Source of the DNA: CAZEPJ01 sp964514105
GTDB lineage: Bacteria; Desulfobacterota; Desulfocorpusculales; Desulfocorpusculum
NCBI GenBank assembly: GCA_964514105.1
Contig: CAZEPJ010000106.1
Coordinates: 1-7,473 of the forward strand
Reading direction: 5' to 3'
DNA: 7,473 nucleotides
Shown here piece after piece: positions 1 to 5,543 of this stretch. The translations under genes and the position numbers were made by a program. The number at the start of each line of letters is the position of its first letter. The first letter of the stretch is position 1. Below the pieces are notes generated by a model. The model saw only the letters and a program-made list of their open reading frames with translations. It did no database searches and was not told the origin of the DNA.

Positions 1-258
1 GCATGCGCGCCGGAGCGAGGTCGCATCGAACTGGATCGCTATTGGAAGACCTGGCTCCGGCATTACGTGACACTCAACCAATGGCAGATCGAGCCCATCG
101 ATCTGACGATCATGGAAGAGGCGTATTCCCTGCCGGGACTGTTTCACGCGGACCCTGCGGACCGCATCATCACCGCGACGGCCAGAGTTCGGGGCCATAC
201 ACTACTAACCGCAGACAGGAGAATCCTCGCCTACCCTCATGTTGAATCGGCTTGGTGA
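1..258 (+). CDS. VapC-like PIN-domain toxin, 3' end only
   Basis: The reading frame is open from the first base of the window and stops with TGA at 256-258, so the N-terminus and start codon lie outside. The 85 visible residues end in the typical C-terminal half of VapC ribonuclease toxins. The stretch HADPADRIITATA holds the conserved Asp of the third acidic site, and LLTADRRILAYP follows about ten residues later with the last conserved Asp. By family knowledge, VapC proteins are Mg-dependent PIN-fold endoribonucleases that cut tRNA or rRNA and are neutralised by a VapB antitoxin usually encoded just upstream. Here the antitoxin would be outside the window. A GTG at 67 lies inside the domain and is not a credible start. 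The family call is firm; the substrate is unknown. Confidence 0.82.
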   Translation, partial: ACAPERGRIELDRYWKTWLRHYVTLNQWQIEPIDLTIMEEAYSLPGLFHADPADRIITATARVRGHTLLTADRRILAYPHVESAW

Positions 259-306
259 GGGTTCGGTCCTCTGCCTCCGTCATTTTCGGCACTCCACCCA
301 CTTCCT

Positions 307-362
307 CTTTCACACGTTTGTCACATCCCATTCAAACTCCCTTTACCGAATTGGCCTATCCT
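307..362 (+). promoter_or_regulatory. Putative Pho box (four 11-bp-phased half-sites) with -10 element
   Basis: Four heptamers start exactly 11 bp apart: CTTTCAC at 307, TTGTCAC at 318, CATTCAA at 329 and CCTTTAC at 340, separated by 4-nt spacers. The first two are close to the PhoB half-site (consensus CTGTCAT, with CTTTCAT and TTGTCAC as well-known variants); the last two are weaker. A -10-like TATCCT at 357-362 begins 10 nt after the last half-site, which is the spacing of the E. coli phoA promoter, where the Pho box replaces the -35. Transcription would then start near 369, giving a leader of about 60 nt before the ATG at 432. Binding by PhoB is inferred; the phased repeats are directly visible. 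Nothing else was recognised in the 259-431 gap. Confidence 0.55.
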
Positions 363-420
363 GGTCCAATCCTCGGGATCCGACGAACCGAAGTCTTTCC
401 CGAAGCGCCCATCAGAGACG

Positions 421-426
421 AAGGTG
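421..426 (+). promoter_or_regulatory. Ribosome binding site fixing the start at 432
   Basis: AAGGTG lies 5 nt before the ATG at 432. It supports this start over in-frame codons further upstream (the frame is open back to about 252), because it places a Lys-Lys-initiated signal peptide exactly at the N-terminus. Confidence 0.7.
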
Positions 427-431
427 AAGCC

Positions 432-1721
432 ATGAAGAAGACAGTCGCGGCGAGGATTCTGGCGCTCGCAATATGCGCCGGAATCGCGATGGCCGGGGTG
501 AGCTTGGGCTCATCGGCGGCCGGCGAGGCCCAGCCCCTCCCGGATGCCAAGGCGGCCCGGGAGTTCCTGGAGCGGGCCATGGAACAGGCCAGGAAGGGGG
601 GCCAGGGGACCGTGAGCATCGATCTGGACCGGGCGATGCCCGATCCGAGCAAGGCGCAGACAGGGGACCTGGTGCGCATCCACTACACGGTCACCCTGGA
701 GGACGGCTCTCTCGTGCGGACCACCTCGGAGGCGGCGGCTCAGGACGGACGGAAGAGGGTCCCGGGGTTCGAGGAGCCCAAGAGCCTCGGGCCCGAGGAA
801 CTGCTGATCGGAGAGGATGGATTCCTTCCCGGGATGAAGGAAGTCCTCGAAGGGATGGCGATGGGGGAGAAGCGGACCAGCACGCTGCCCCCAGAGAAGG
901 CCTTCGGTCCGGCGGACCCCAAAAAGACGATGCAGCTTCCCTGCGCGAAACGGATGCCGCTGGTCATCGACATGAGCCCGGAGGAGTACGTGGGCCGTTT
1001 CAAGAGCTTCCCCGTGGTCGGGACCGAAGTGAACGTGGTCCCGTACTTCAGGGCGAGGGTGCAGGCCGTTGCGGAGCGGGCGGCCAGACTGGAGTTCCTG
1101 CCCAGGGACGGGGAAAGGGTGCAGGAGAGCTTCGGCACGGCATGGATCAGGTCCGACGGAAACGATGTGACGATCACCCTGGAGCCCACCATTGGAGCGC
1201 TCTTCGAGGTCCAGGGCAGGCAGGGGAGGATCGTGTCCACGGACGGAACGACCTTCACCGTGGATTTCAACCACCCGGCGGCGGGCAAGCCCGTGGCTCT
1301 GGATGTGGAGGTCGTCTCTCTGGAGAAGGCCTCCCGGTTCGCCGGGCGGGAGATCCCCTGGTTCGACGAGCACGACCTGGGGATGGAACTGGCCAGGGCC
1401 AGTGAGAGGCACATGGTCCTGGTGCTTTACGCGAGCTGGTGCAGTTGGAGCAAGAAGCTCCTGAATGAGGCAATGGCTGACCCCCGGATCAAGGCATTGG
1501 AGGATGACTTCGTCTGGGTGAAGATAGACGCTGATCAGCACAAGGAATGGGGGCGGCGGTACGGACAGAACGGGTTTCCGCTCACGGTCCTCGTGGGGCC
1601 GGATGGGAACGTGCTGAAGAAGATCGACGGGTTCAGGGACGCCAAAGCATTGAGGCAGGAGCTTCAGGGCGTTCTGAACGGGTCGGGCAGGAGGGCCTCG
1701 TCCGCCAGAAGAGAAGAATAG
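432..1721 (+). CDS. Exported SlyD/FKBP-like peptidyl-prolyl isomerase fused to a monothiol thioredoxin domain
   Basis: This is a 429-residue protein. Residues 1-30 form a Sec signal peptide (MKK, then a hydrophobic run), so it should act in the periplasm. Residues 77-175 are FKBP-like: DLVRIHYTVTLEDGSLV and the block FLPGMKEVLEGMAMGEKR match the SlyD/FKBP core, although the usual FD/DES acidic position reads VRTT. A middle region of about 80 residues begins with MSPEEY (181-186). A SlyD-like C-terminal segment with NHPAAGKPVALDVEVVSLE ends near 298. Residues 309-415 are a thioredoxin fold: YASWCSWSKKL (333-343) with Cys337, and a cis-proline motif GFP (371-373). The second active-site cysteine is Ser340 (AGC), so this is a CxxS, monothiol site. 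The mature chain keeps only Cys171 and Cys337. SlyD/FKBP proteins catalyse prolyl isomerisation and chaperone folding; pairing with a thioredoxin domain suggests an envelope foldase, but neither activity is certain. The gene is followed by a paralog 138 nt downstream, probably in the same operon. Confidence 0.8.
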   Translation: MKKTVAARILALAICAGIAMAGVSLGSSAAGEAQPLPDAKAAREFLERAMEQARKGGQGTVSIDLDRAMPDPSKAQTGDLVRIHYTVTLEDGSLVRTTSEAAAQDGRKRVPGFEEPKSLGPEELLIGEDGFLPGMKEVLEGMAMGEKRTSTLPPEKAFGPADPKKTMQLPCAKRMPLVIDMSPEEYVGRFKSFPVVGTEVNVVPYFRARVQAVAERAARLEFLPRDGERVQESFGTAWIRSDGNDVTITLEPTIGALFEVQGRQGRIVSTDGTTFTVDFNHPAAGKPVALDVEVVSLEKASRFAGREIPWFDEHDLGMELARASERHMVLVLYASWCSWSKKLLNEAMADPRIKALEDDFVWVKIDADQHKEWGRRYGQNGFPLTVLVGPDGNVLKKIDGFRDAKALRQELQGVLNGSGRRASSARREE

Positions 1722-1834
1722 GGTTGCTTGGGTTACTTGAGTTGATCGAGTTGCTCGGGTTCTCGATTCTGACTCAATGAACCCAATAAACCCAACAAAT
1801 CCAATGAACCCAACAGACTCGATGGACTCAACGG
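1721..1834 (+). repeat. Degenerate 9-nt unit array arranged as a long inverted repeat
   Basis: The array starts on the last base of the preceding stop codon and fills most of the gap between the two paralogs. The left arm has 9-nt units: GGGTTGCTT, GGGTTACTT, GAGTTGATC, GAGTTGCTC, GGGTTCTCG (1721-1765). The right arm has the complementary style: ACTCAATGA, ACCCAATAA, ACCCAACAA, ATCCAATGA, ACCCAACAG, ACTCGATGG, ACTCAACGG (1772-1834). The best pairing I find is 1736-1751 with 1817-1832 (13 of 16 positions), continued by GGGTT 1757-1761 with AACCC 1807-1811. The transcript could therefore form a long imperfect stem-loop between the two genes. There is no trailing T-tract, so it is not a standard terminator. 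It could stabilise the transcript or adjust expression between cistrons, or be a mobile or hypervariable repeat. It has no spacers and is not a CRISPR. Confidence 0.85.
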
Positions 1835-1859
1835 GGCCGATTCAACGGAGGAACACGAG

Positions 1860-2669
1860 ATGACGATCCCAATCGTCGCGGCCGCCGTCGCCGCGGGGGT
1901 CCTGGGCGCGGGCGGCCTGGCCCATGCCGGCGAGGAGGTCAAGCTCGGCGACAGGGTCATGATCCACTGCACATGCCGGTTCAAGAGCGGGGAGCTGGCC
2001 GCGACCACCCGGGAAGCATTGGCCAATGACCCCTCGGTCCCCAGGTCGCCGGTCTTTCAGCCTGTCCAAGAGTACCGGCCCGTCCCGATGATTGCGGGGG
2101 ATGGGGGCGGCCCGCCAAGAGGGCCGACCCCCCCGGCGGCCAGGAGTCTCGAGGGGGAGATATCCAAGGGCTTGGCCCCCAGGCTCGTGGGCATGGCCGT
2201 GGGGGAGAGGCGGGTCCTGGATGTGGCGTCAGGGGTGCCGGCCGGACTCAAACACGAGGATCGTTTCATCCAGATGGTCCGGGTGCGGCAGCGGCCCAAA
2301 TTCGTCCGGATGACTCCAGAGGAATACAAAACCCGCACCCGAAAGGACCCTCAGGTGGACCAACCCTACGTCATTGACCCCGTGGTGCCGGGCAAGGTGG
2401 CGTCGGTGGGTGAGAAAGAGGTGGTCATTCAGTTTTCCGCCCAGCCAGGACAGGAGGTGAAGACGCCTCTTGGTAAGGGCGTGATCCGGGAGAGCGAGAA
2501 GCACTGGGAGATCGTGATTGACTCGAAGAAGGGGGATCTGGTGCGCTTCGGCCCCATGGTGGGACGGATCGTGGATGTGGACGAACGGATGATCACCATC
2601 GACTGCGGCCACCCCTTCGGGGGGGAGGCGCTGAGCTGCGAGGTGGAGGTGGTCTCCATCGAGCGGTGA
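1860..2669 (+). CDS. Exported SlyD/FKBP-like protein, paralog of the upstream gene without a thioredoxin domain
   Basis: This is a 269-residue protein starting at an ATG preceded by GGAGGA (1847-1852, 7-nt spacing). The N-terminus is a hydrophobic run ending AHA (residues 21-23), a plausible signal peptidase site, but it has no Lys or Arg before the hydrophobic core, which is unusual. Homology to the upstream protein is visible throughout. Here KLGDRVMIHCTCRFKSGEL matches its DLVRIHYTVTLEDGSLV, GMAVGERR matches GMAMGEKR, and MTPEEY (151-156) matches MSPEEY. The end DCGHPFGGEALSCEVEVVSIE matches the SlyD-like C-terminal segment. The isomerase core looks degenerate: a Gly/Pro-rich stretch (about 79-94) replaces part of the flap region, and several FKBP pocket residues cannot be aligned. 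Four cysteines (37, 39, 249, 260) have no counterpart upstream; Cys37-x-Cys39 replaces a Tyr-x-Val pair. It may have become a binding or chaperone partner rather than an active isomerase. That is an inference. The P1B ATPase gene converges on it, with 88 nt between the stop codons and no clear terminator. Confidence 0.72.
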   Translation: MTIPIVAAAVAAGVLGAGGLAHAGEEVKLGDRVMIHCTCRFKSGELAATTREALANDPSVPRSPVFQPVQEYRPVPMIAGDGGGPPRGPTPPAARSLEGEISKGLAPRLVGMAVGERRVLDVASGVPAGLKHEDRFIQMVRVRQRPKFVRMTPEEYKTRTRKDPQVDQPYVIDPVVPGKVASVGEKEVVIQFSAQPGQEVKTPLGKGVIRESEKHWEIVIDSKKGDLVRFGPMVGRIVDVDERMITIDCGHPFGGEALSCEVEVVSIER

Positions 2670-2757
2670 CCGGACAAGGGAACCAAGACCTTTCTCGCGC
2701 ACAGACGCGGAGGCGCAGGGCGATCCTCGGCGCGGGCCCGCCGGGAGGGACTTCGGC

Positions 2758-4947
2758 CTAGCGCGGCCCGTCCGAGGGCGCCCAGTGGAGGAGGCGGCTG
2801 GAGTTGAGCATGATCCCCAATGTGTGGGCCACGTGGAGCAGCCCGGCCAGAACCGGCGGGAAGAGCCCCGAGGCGCCCAGGATGATTCCGGCCAGGTTCG
2901 TACAGGTGGCGATCCAGAAGTTCTGCTCCACCGTGTGCAGCGTGTGGCGGCTCAGCCTGCGCACGTACAGGAGCCCGCTCAGGTCGTCGTTGGCCAGGGC
3001 GATGTCGGCGGCCTCCACCGCCACCTCGGAGCCTCCCGCGCCCATGGCCACTCCGAGGCTCGCCCTGGAAAGCGCCAAGGCGTCATTGACCCCGTCGCCC
3101 ACCATGACCGCTTTTCTCCCGCTGGCCGCGAGGGCCTCCACGAACTGAGCCTTCTCCTCGGGAAGGAGCTCTGCACGATACTCATCCAGCCCGAGATCCT
3201 CCGCGATGGCCCGCACGATGGGTTCGGCGTCGCCGCTCAGGAGGGCCACGTGGCGGATCCCCTCCCTTCGCAGCCCGGCCACGGCCTCCCTCGCCCCATC
3301 TCGAACCGGGTTCGCCATGGCGATCATCCCCAGGAGCTTCCCGTTTCGGGCCACGAAGAGGACCGTGTGGCCGCGCGATTGGTGAGCCTCGGCCGCCCGG
3401 CGAAACCGGGACGCATTCAAACCATTGGCCTCCATGAAAGGCTCGTTTCCGACCAGGACGAGGTCGCCGTCGCACCGGGCGCTGACCCCTCTTCCCAGCC
3501 GCGCCTCCCGCTCGCAGGGCGTGGGGGGGGTGACGCCGCGGGTCTGGGCCTCGGCCAGGATGGCTCGGGCCAGGGGGTGCTGGCTGCCCGCCTCGGCGCA
3601 GGCGGCCATTCGGAGCACGTCGGATCCGGGCTGGTGCGGGGAGCGCCCCACGATCTCCAGGACCGAGGACGCGCTGTCCGTGACCGTGCCCGTCTTGTCC
3701 AGGCATAGGGCGTCGGTCTGGGCCATCTGCTCCAGGTGGCTCCCGCCCTTGATGAGGATCTGCCTGCGCGCGGCATTGGCAATGGCGGCGGCGATGGCGG
3801 TCGAGGCGGCCAGAACCGTGGCGCACGGGCAGGCGATCACGAGCAGGACGGAAAAGACGCGGCTCAGGCTGCCGGTGAAGACAAGGGTGCCAGCGGTGGC
3901 GGCCAGCTCGAGCCGGGTGAGGCGCGCGGCCAGGATATCGGCCCGCTTCCCCACCTCCCCCCGGTCCTCCAGCGAGCGCTCCACGAGCCGCGCCATGCGG
4001 CTGAGATAGGTCTCCTCGCCCAACCGCTCGGCCCGCACCCGCAGGTATCCCTCCTGCACCGTGGTCCCCGCGTGGACCTTGTGGCCAGGACGGCGGACCT
4101 CGGGCTGGGAGCGCCCCGTGATGCGAGACTCATCCACGAGGGCCTCCCCCTCGACGATCTCGCCATCGCACGGAATCGCGCGCCAGACAGAGACGCACAC
4201 CACGTCGCCTGGCACCAACTGCCTCGCTGGGACCTCCACCTCGATCCCGTCAACGAGGAGGAAAACGTTCTGCGGGGCGACATCCAGGATCTCCCGGATC
4301 CCCCTTCGGGCCCGCTCGGCCGCCCTGTCCTCCAGAAACATCCCGATGGAGAGCACCCAGATGATCTCGACGGCCGTGAGGGCCTCCCCCATGGCGATGG
4401 CGAGGCCGCAGGTGGCGGCCAGAAAGGGGAACAGGCCGATCCTCCTGCCGGCCCGGAGGTCCGAGAGGGCGCGCCTGGCCAGGGGAAGAGCGCCCACGAG
4501 CGCCACGACCCCGGCAAGGGAAAGCGGACCCTGAGAAACGGGGGATCGAAAGAGAAAGCGCCTCACCACGGCATGGCCCAGGAACAGGGTCAGGGCCGCG
4601 ATGCTCCCCAGGTGGCCCCAGGTCGCGGCCGAGCCGCCGTGAGGAGGGAGGGACCCGCGGGGATCACGGGACGAAGCGGTTTCCCGCGCGCGAGCCTTCT
4701 CCTTCGCAAAGGGCGCGCTCAGGCTCTCCACGACCAGTTCCATGAGGCGGCCCGGAGTCCAAACGCGGGGGTCGTAAAGGAGTATCAGGCTCCCGGTGGT
4801 GACGCGCACATCCGCCATGCGAACCCCCGGAGCACTGCAAAGTGAGTCTCGCAACCGGGTCGCGATTCCCGCCTTGCCCCGAACGGAAGGGACCCGGATA
4901 CGGAGCCGGCCGTTGATGGAATGAAGGACTGTGGGATCGCCGCGCAT
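2758..4947 (-). CDS. Heavy-metal translocating P1B-type ATPase with atypical TGRS motif
   Basis: This 729-residue membrane pump is of the type that moves metal ions across the inner membrane at the cost of ATP. Residues 5-75 resemble an HMA-like metal-associated domain but lack the CxxC metal ligands (the region reads SINGRLRIRVP). Hydrophobic segments lie near 110-130, 140-156, 170-185, 188-205, 345-362, 364-392 and 675-715. The transmembrane metal site is CPC (373-375). Phosphorylation occurs at Asp417 in DKTGT; the nucleotide domain has His457-Pro458 and GRGV (485-488); the hinge is GDGVND (617-622). The actuator motif reads ITGRSQP (276-282), with Arg279 (codon CGC) where P-type ATPases have the catalytic TGE glutamate. 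The C-terminal NSSRLL (715-720) and the ILIKGGSHLE segment after CPC recall CtpC-like P1B pumps, so the substrate may be Mn, Zn or another transition metal; I do not assign it. The ATG at 4947 has a purine-rich AAGAGG only 3 nt upstream, so the exact start is less certain. No metal-responsive regulator or metallochaperone gene is adjacent. Confidence 0.88.
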   Translation of the reverse strand: MRGDPTVLHSINGRLRIRVPSVRGKAGIATRLRDSLCSAPGVRMADVRVTTGSLILLYDPRVWTPGRLMELVVESLSAPFAKEKARARETASSRDPRGSLPPHGGSAATWGHLGSIAALTLFLGHAVVRRFLFRSPVSQGPLSLAGVVALVGALPLARRALSDLRAGRRIGLFPFLAATCGLAIAMGEALTAVEIIWVLSIGMFLEDRAAERARRGIREILDVAPQNVFLLVDGIEVEVPARQLVPGDVVCVSVWRAIPCDGEIVEGEALVDESRITGRSQPEVRRPGHKVHAGTTVQEGYLRVRAERLGEETYLSRMARLVERSLEDRGEVGKRADILAARLTRLELAATAGTLVFTGSLSRVFSVLLVIACPCATVLAASTAIAAAIANAARRQILIKGGSHLEQMAQTDALCLDKTGTVTDSASSVLEIVGRSPHQPGSDVLRMAACAEAGSQHPLARAILAEAQTRGVTPPTPCEREARLGRGVSARCDGDLVLVGNEPFMEANGLNASRFRRAAEAHQSRGHTVLFVARNGKLLGMIAMANPVRDGAREAVAGLRREGIRHVALLSGDAEPIVRAIAEDLGLDEYRAELLPEEKAQFVEALAASGRKAVMVGDGVNDALALSRASLGVAMGAGGSEVAVEAADIALANDDLSGLLYVRRLSRHTLHTVEQNFWIATCTNLAGIILGASGLFPPVLAGLLHVAHTLGIMLNSSRLLHWAPSDGPR

Positions 4948-5215
4948 CTGCCTCTTCTGTCCACGCCCGAGACCGTGGTTTCGCCCGGACGGCCGCCCCC
5001 GTCATTCCATCACACTGCCCGCCGGAAAAGCAAGGGTTCGGGGGGATCGATTCGCGCGCGCCCCGGCGCTCTTGCGGCGGGCGGGACAAGACCCGTCCTG
5101 TTCTCGATGACCTGAAGCTCATCGCGGTTGGCGGCTCCGGAGACCCGGGTCGGCACACTGCCCCTTTCCCGGCGGCCCGGCAGCTCGTGATTCGGGAGCG
5201 GGACCGCGCGCCGTG
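4948..5215. other. Divergent intergenic region, upstream half
   Basis: This non-coding stretch lies between the ATPase start and the phased-repeat array. Short ORFs cross it on both strands, but none has a recognisable motif, a good ribosome binding site or a plausible composition. A small hairpin (CCACG 4961-4965 with CGTGG 4974-4978) sits just upstream of the ATPase start. GGTTGGCGG at 5126-5134 has a perfect inverted copy at 5238-5246, which may be chance in such GC-rich DNA. Confidence 0.5.
5004..5033 (-). promoter_or_regulatory. Weak candidate promoter for the P1B ATPase
   Basis: Read on the - strand, TTGCTT (5028-5033) and TGGAAT (5004-5009) are separated by 18 nt. They match the sigma-70 -35 and -10 elements at three and four of six positions. 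The location, about 55 nt upstream of the ATPase ATG, is sensible, but the match is poor and could be chance. Confidence 0.22.
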
Positions 5216-5266
5216 TCGTAACGAAAAGGTCAGCGAACCGCCAACCAGCGGTCACGCCACCGTAAC
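5216..5266 (+). promoter_or_regulatory. Phased GTMA direct repeats, candidate Pho box upstream of the alkaline phosphatase
   Basis: Five heptamers start at exact 11-bp intervals: TCGTAAC (5216), AGGTCAG (5227), CCGCCAA (5238), CGGTCAC (5249) and CCGTAAC (5260). The core at positions 3-6 reads GTAA, GTCA, GCCA, GTCA, GTAA. Helically phased tandem sites with a GTCA core are the pattern bound by PhoB-family response regulators, and the downstream gene is a classic Pho-regulon member. The match to CTGTCAT is looser than at 307-346. No good -10 lies 10 nt after the last unit; the nearest, TACTAC at 5282-5287, is 15 nt away. If transcription starts just downstream, the phosphatase mRNA has a leader of roughly 250 nt. 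The array is also about 270 bp upstream of the divergent ATPase and could affect it. Confidence 0.45.
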
Positions 5267-5345
5267 GCGCGGTCTTCAGGCTACTACCAGGCTCGCATCC
5301 GGGCAGGTCGATCCGCACCATCGGGGCCTCCAGACACTGGCGTCA

Positions 5346-5543
5346 CCGGCGGGAAACGGCGTTTGCCGGCCCGTCCGGATGCCATGAAGGGCAAACCTCG
5401 ACGGAAGGAGGTGAACCCGGGAAGCTGTGAGCGGTGACGGCCTGGAACGGGAAATCCCGGGAAAGAGAAACACCGGGATGCTGAAGAACGCCTGCGTGAA
5501 AACCCGAGAAACGGGTGAATTCAAAGTGAGGAGGATCGACACC
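5346..5543 (+). other. Hairpin-rich 5' leader of the alkaline phosphatase gene
   Basis: This non-coding leader contains several short stems. CCGGC/GCCGG enclosing AAAC/GTTT spans 5346-5369. ACCTC (5395-5399) pairs with GAGGT (5408-5412) across an 8-nt loop. CCCGGGA (5416-5422) can pair with TCCCGGG (5455-5461), which competes with a local CGGGA/TCCCG hairpin at 5448-5459. ACCCG (5502-5506) pairs with CGGGT (5512-5516) around AGAAA. The second stem covers a perfect 10-nt Shine-Dalgarno sequence, AAGGAGGTGA (5405-5414), that has no start codon at normal distance. I could not match this leader to a known riboswitch class. It may be a regulatory leader or simply structured GC-rich RNA. Confidence 0.35.
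5528..5534 (+). promoter_or_regulatory. Ribosome binding site fixing the phosphatase start at 5544
   Basis: GAGGAGG ends 9 nt before the ATG at 5544. It selects this start over in-frame GTG 5427 and ATG 5478, which would place a hydrophilic extension ahead of the signal peptide. Confidence 0.75.

Noticed and set aside
252..431. In-frame upstream extension of the SlyD-thioredoxin gene from GTG 252
   Set aside because: It would put 60 residues before a clear signal peptide, overlap the toxin stop and run through the Pho-like array. The ATG at 432 has its own ribosome binding site.
510..1541. Minus-strand ORF (343 codons) antisense to the SlyD-thioredoxin gene
   Set aside because: No recognisable domain, and a composition typical of the complement of a GC-rich gene.
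1721..1834. CRISPR array
   Set aside because: The units are 9 nt, contiguous, degenerate and in two opposed orientations, with no spacers.
2732..2741. Palindrome GCGGGCCCGC as a bidirectional terminator between the convergent genes
   Set aside because: It has no loop and no T or A tract on either side, so it is only a short palindrome in GC-rich DNA.
3736..4845. Long + strand ORF (369 codons) antisense to the P1B ATPase
   Set aside because: Its product is low-complexity Gly/Arg/Pro/His-rich with no motif, and it lies opposite a gene with complete catalytic motifs. It is a GC-driven shadow frame.
5010..5321. Minus-strand ORF of 103 codons in the intergenic region
   Set aside because: No known motif, Arg/Pro-rich shadow-like composition, and it covers the phased repeat array.
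5384..5437. Possible 17-residue leader peptide (ATG 5384 to TGA 5437)
   Set aside because: No convincing ribosome binding site precedes it, and no regulatory codon run is visible.
5388..5461. Cyclic di-GMP (GEMM) or cobalamin riboswitch
   Set aside because: GGGCAAACC resembles the start of GEMM and GCTGTGAGCGG faintly resembles a cobalamin core. However, the conserved GACGCAAAGC segment and the B12-box are absent.
5427..5543. In-frame extension of the phosphatase from GTG 5427 or ATG 5478
   Set aside because: The added residues are hydrophilic and would bury the signal peptide; GAGGAGG at 5528-5534 serves the ATG at 5544.
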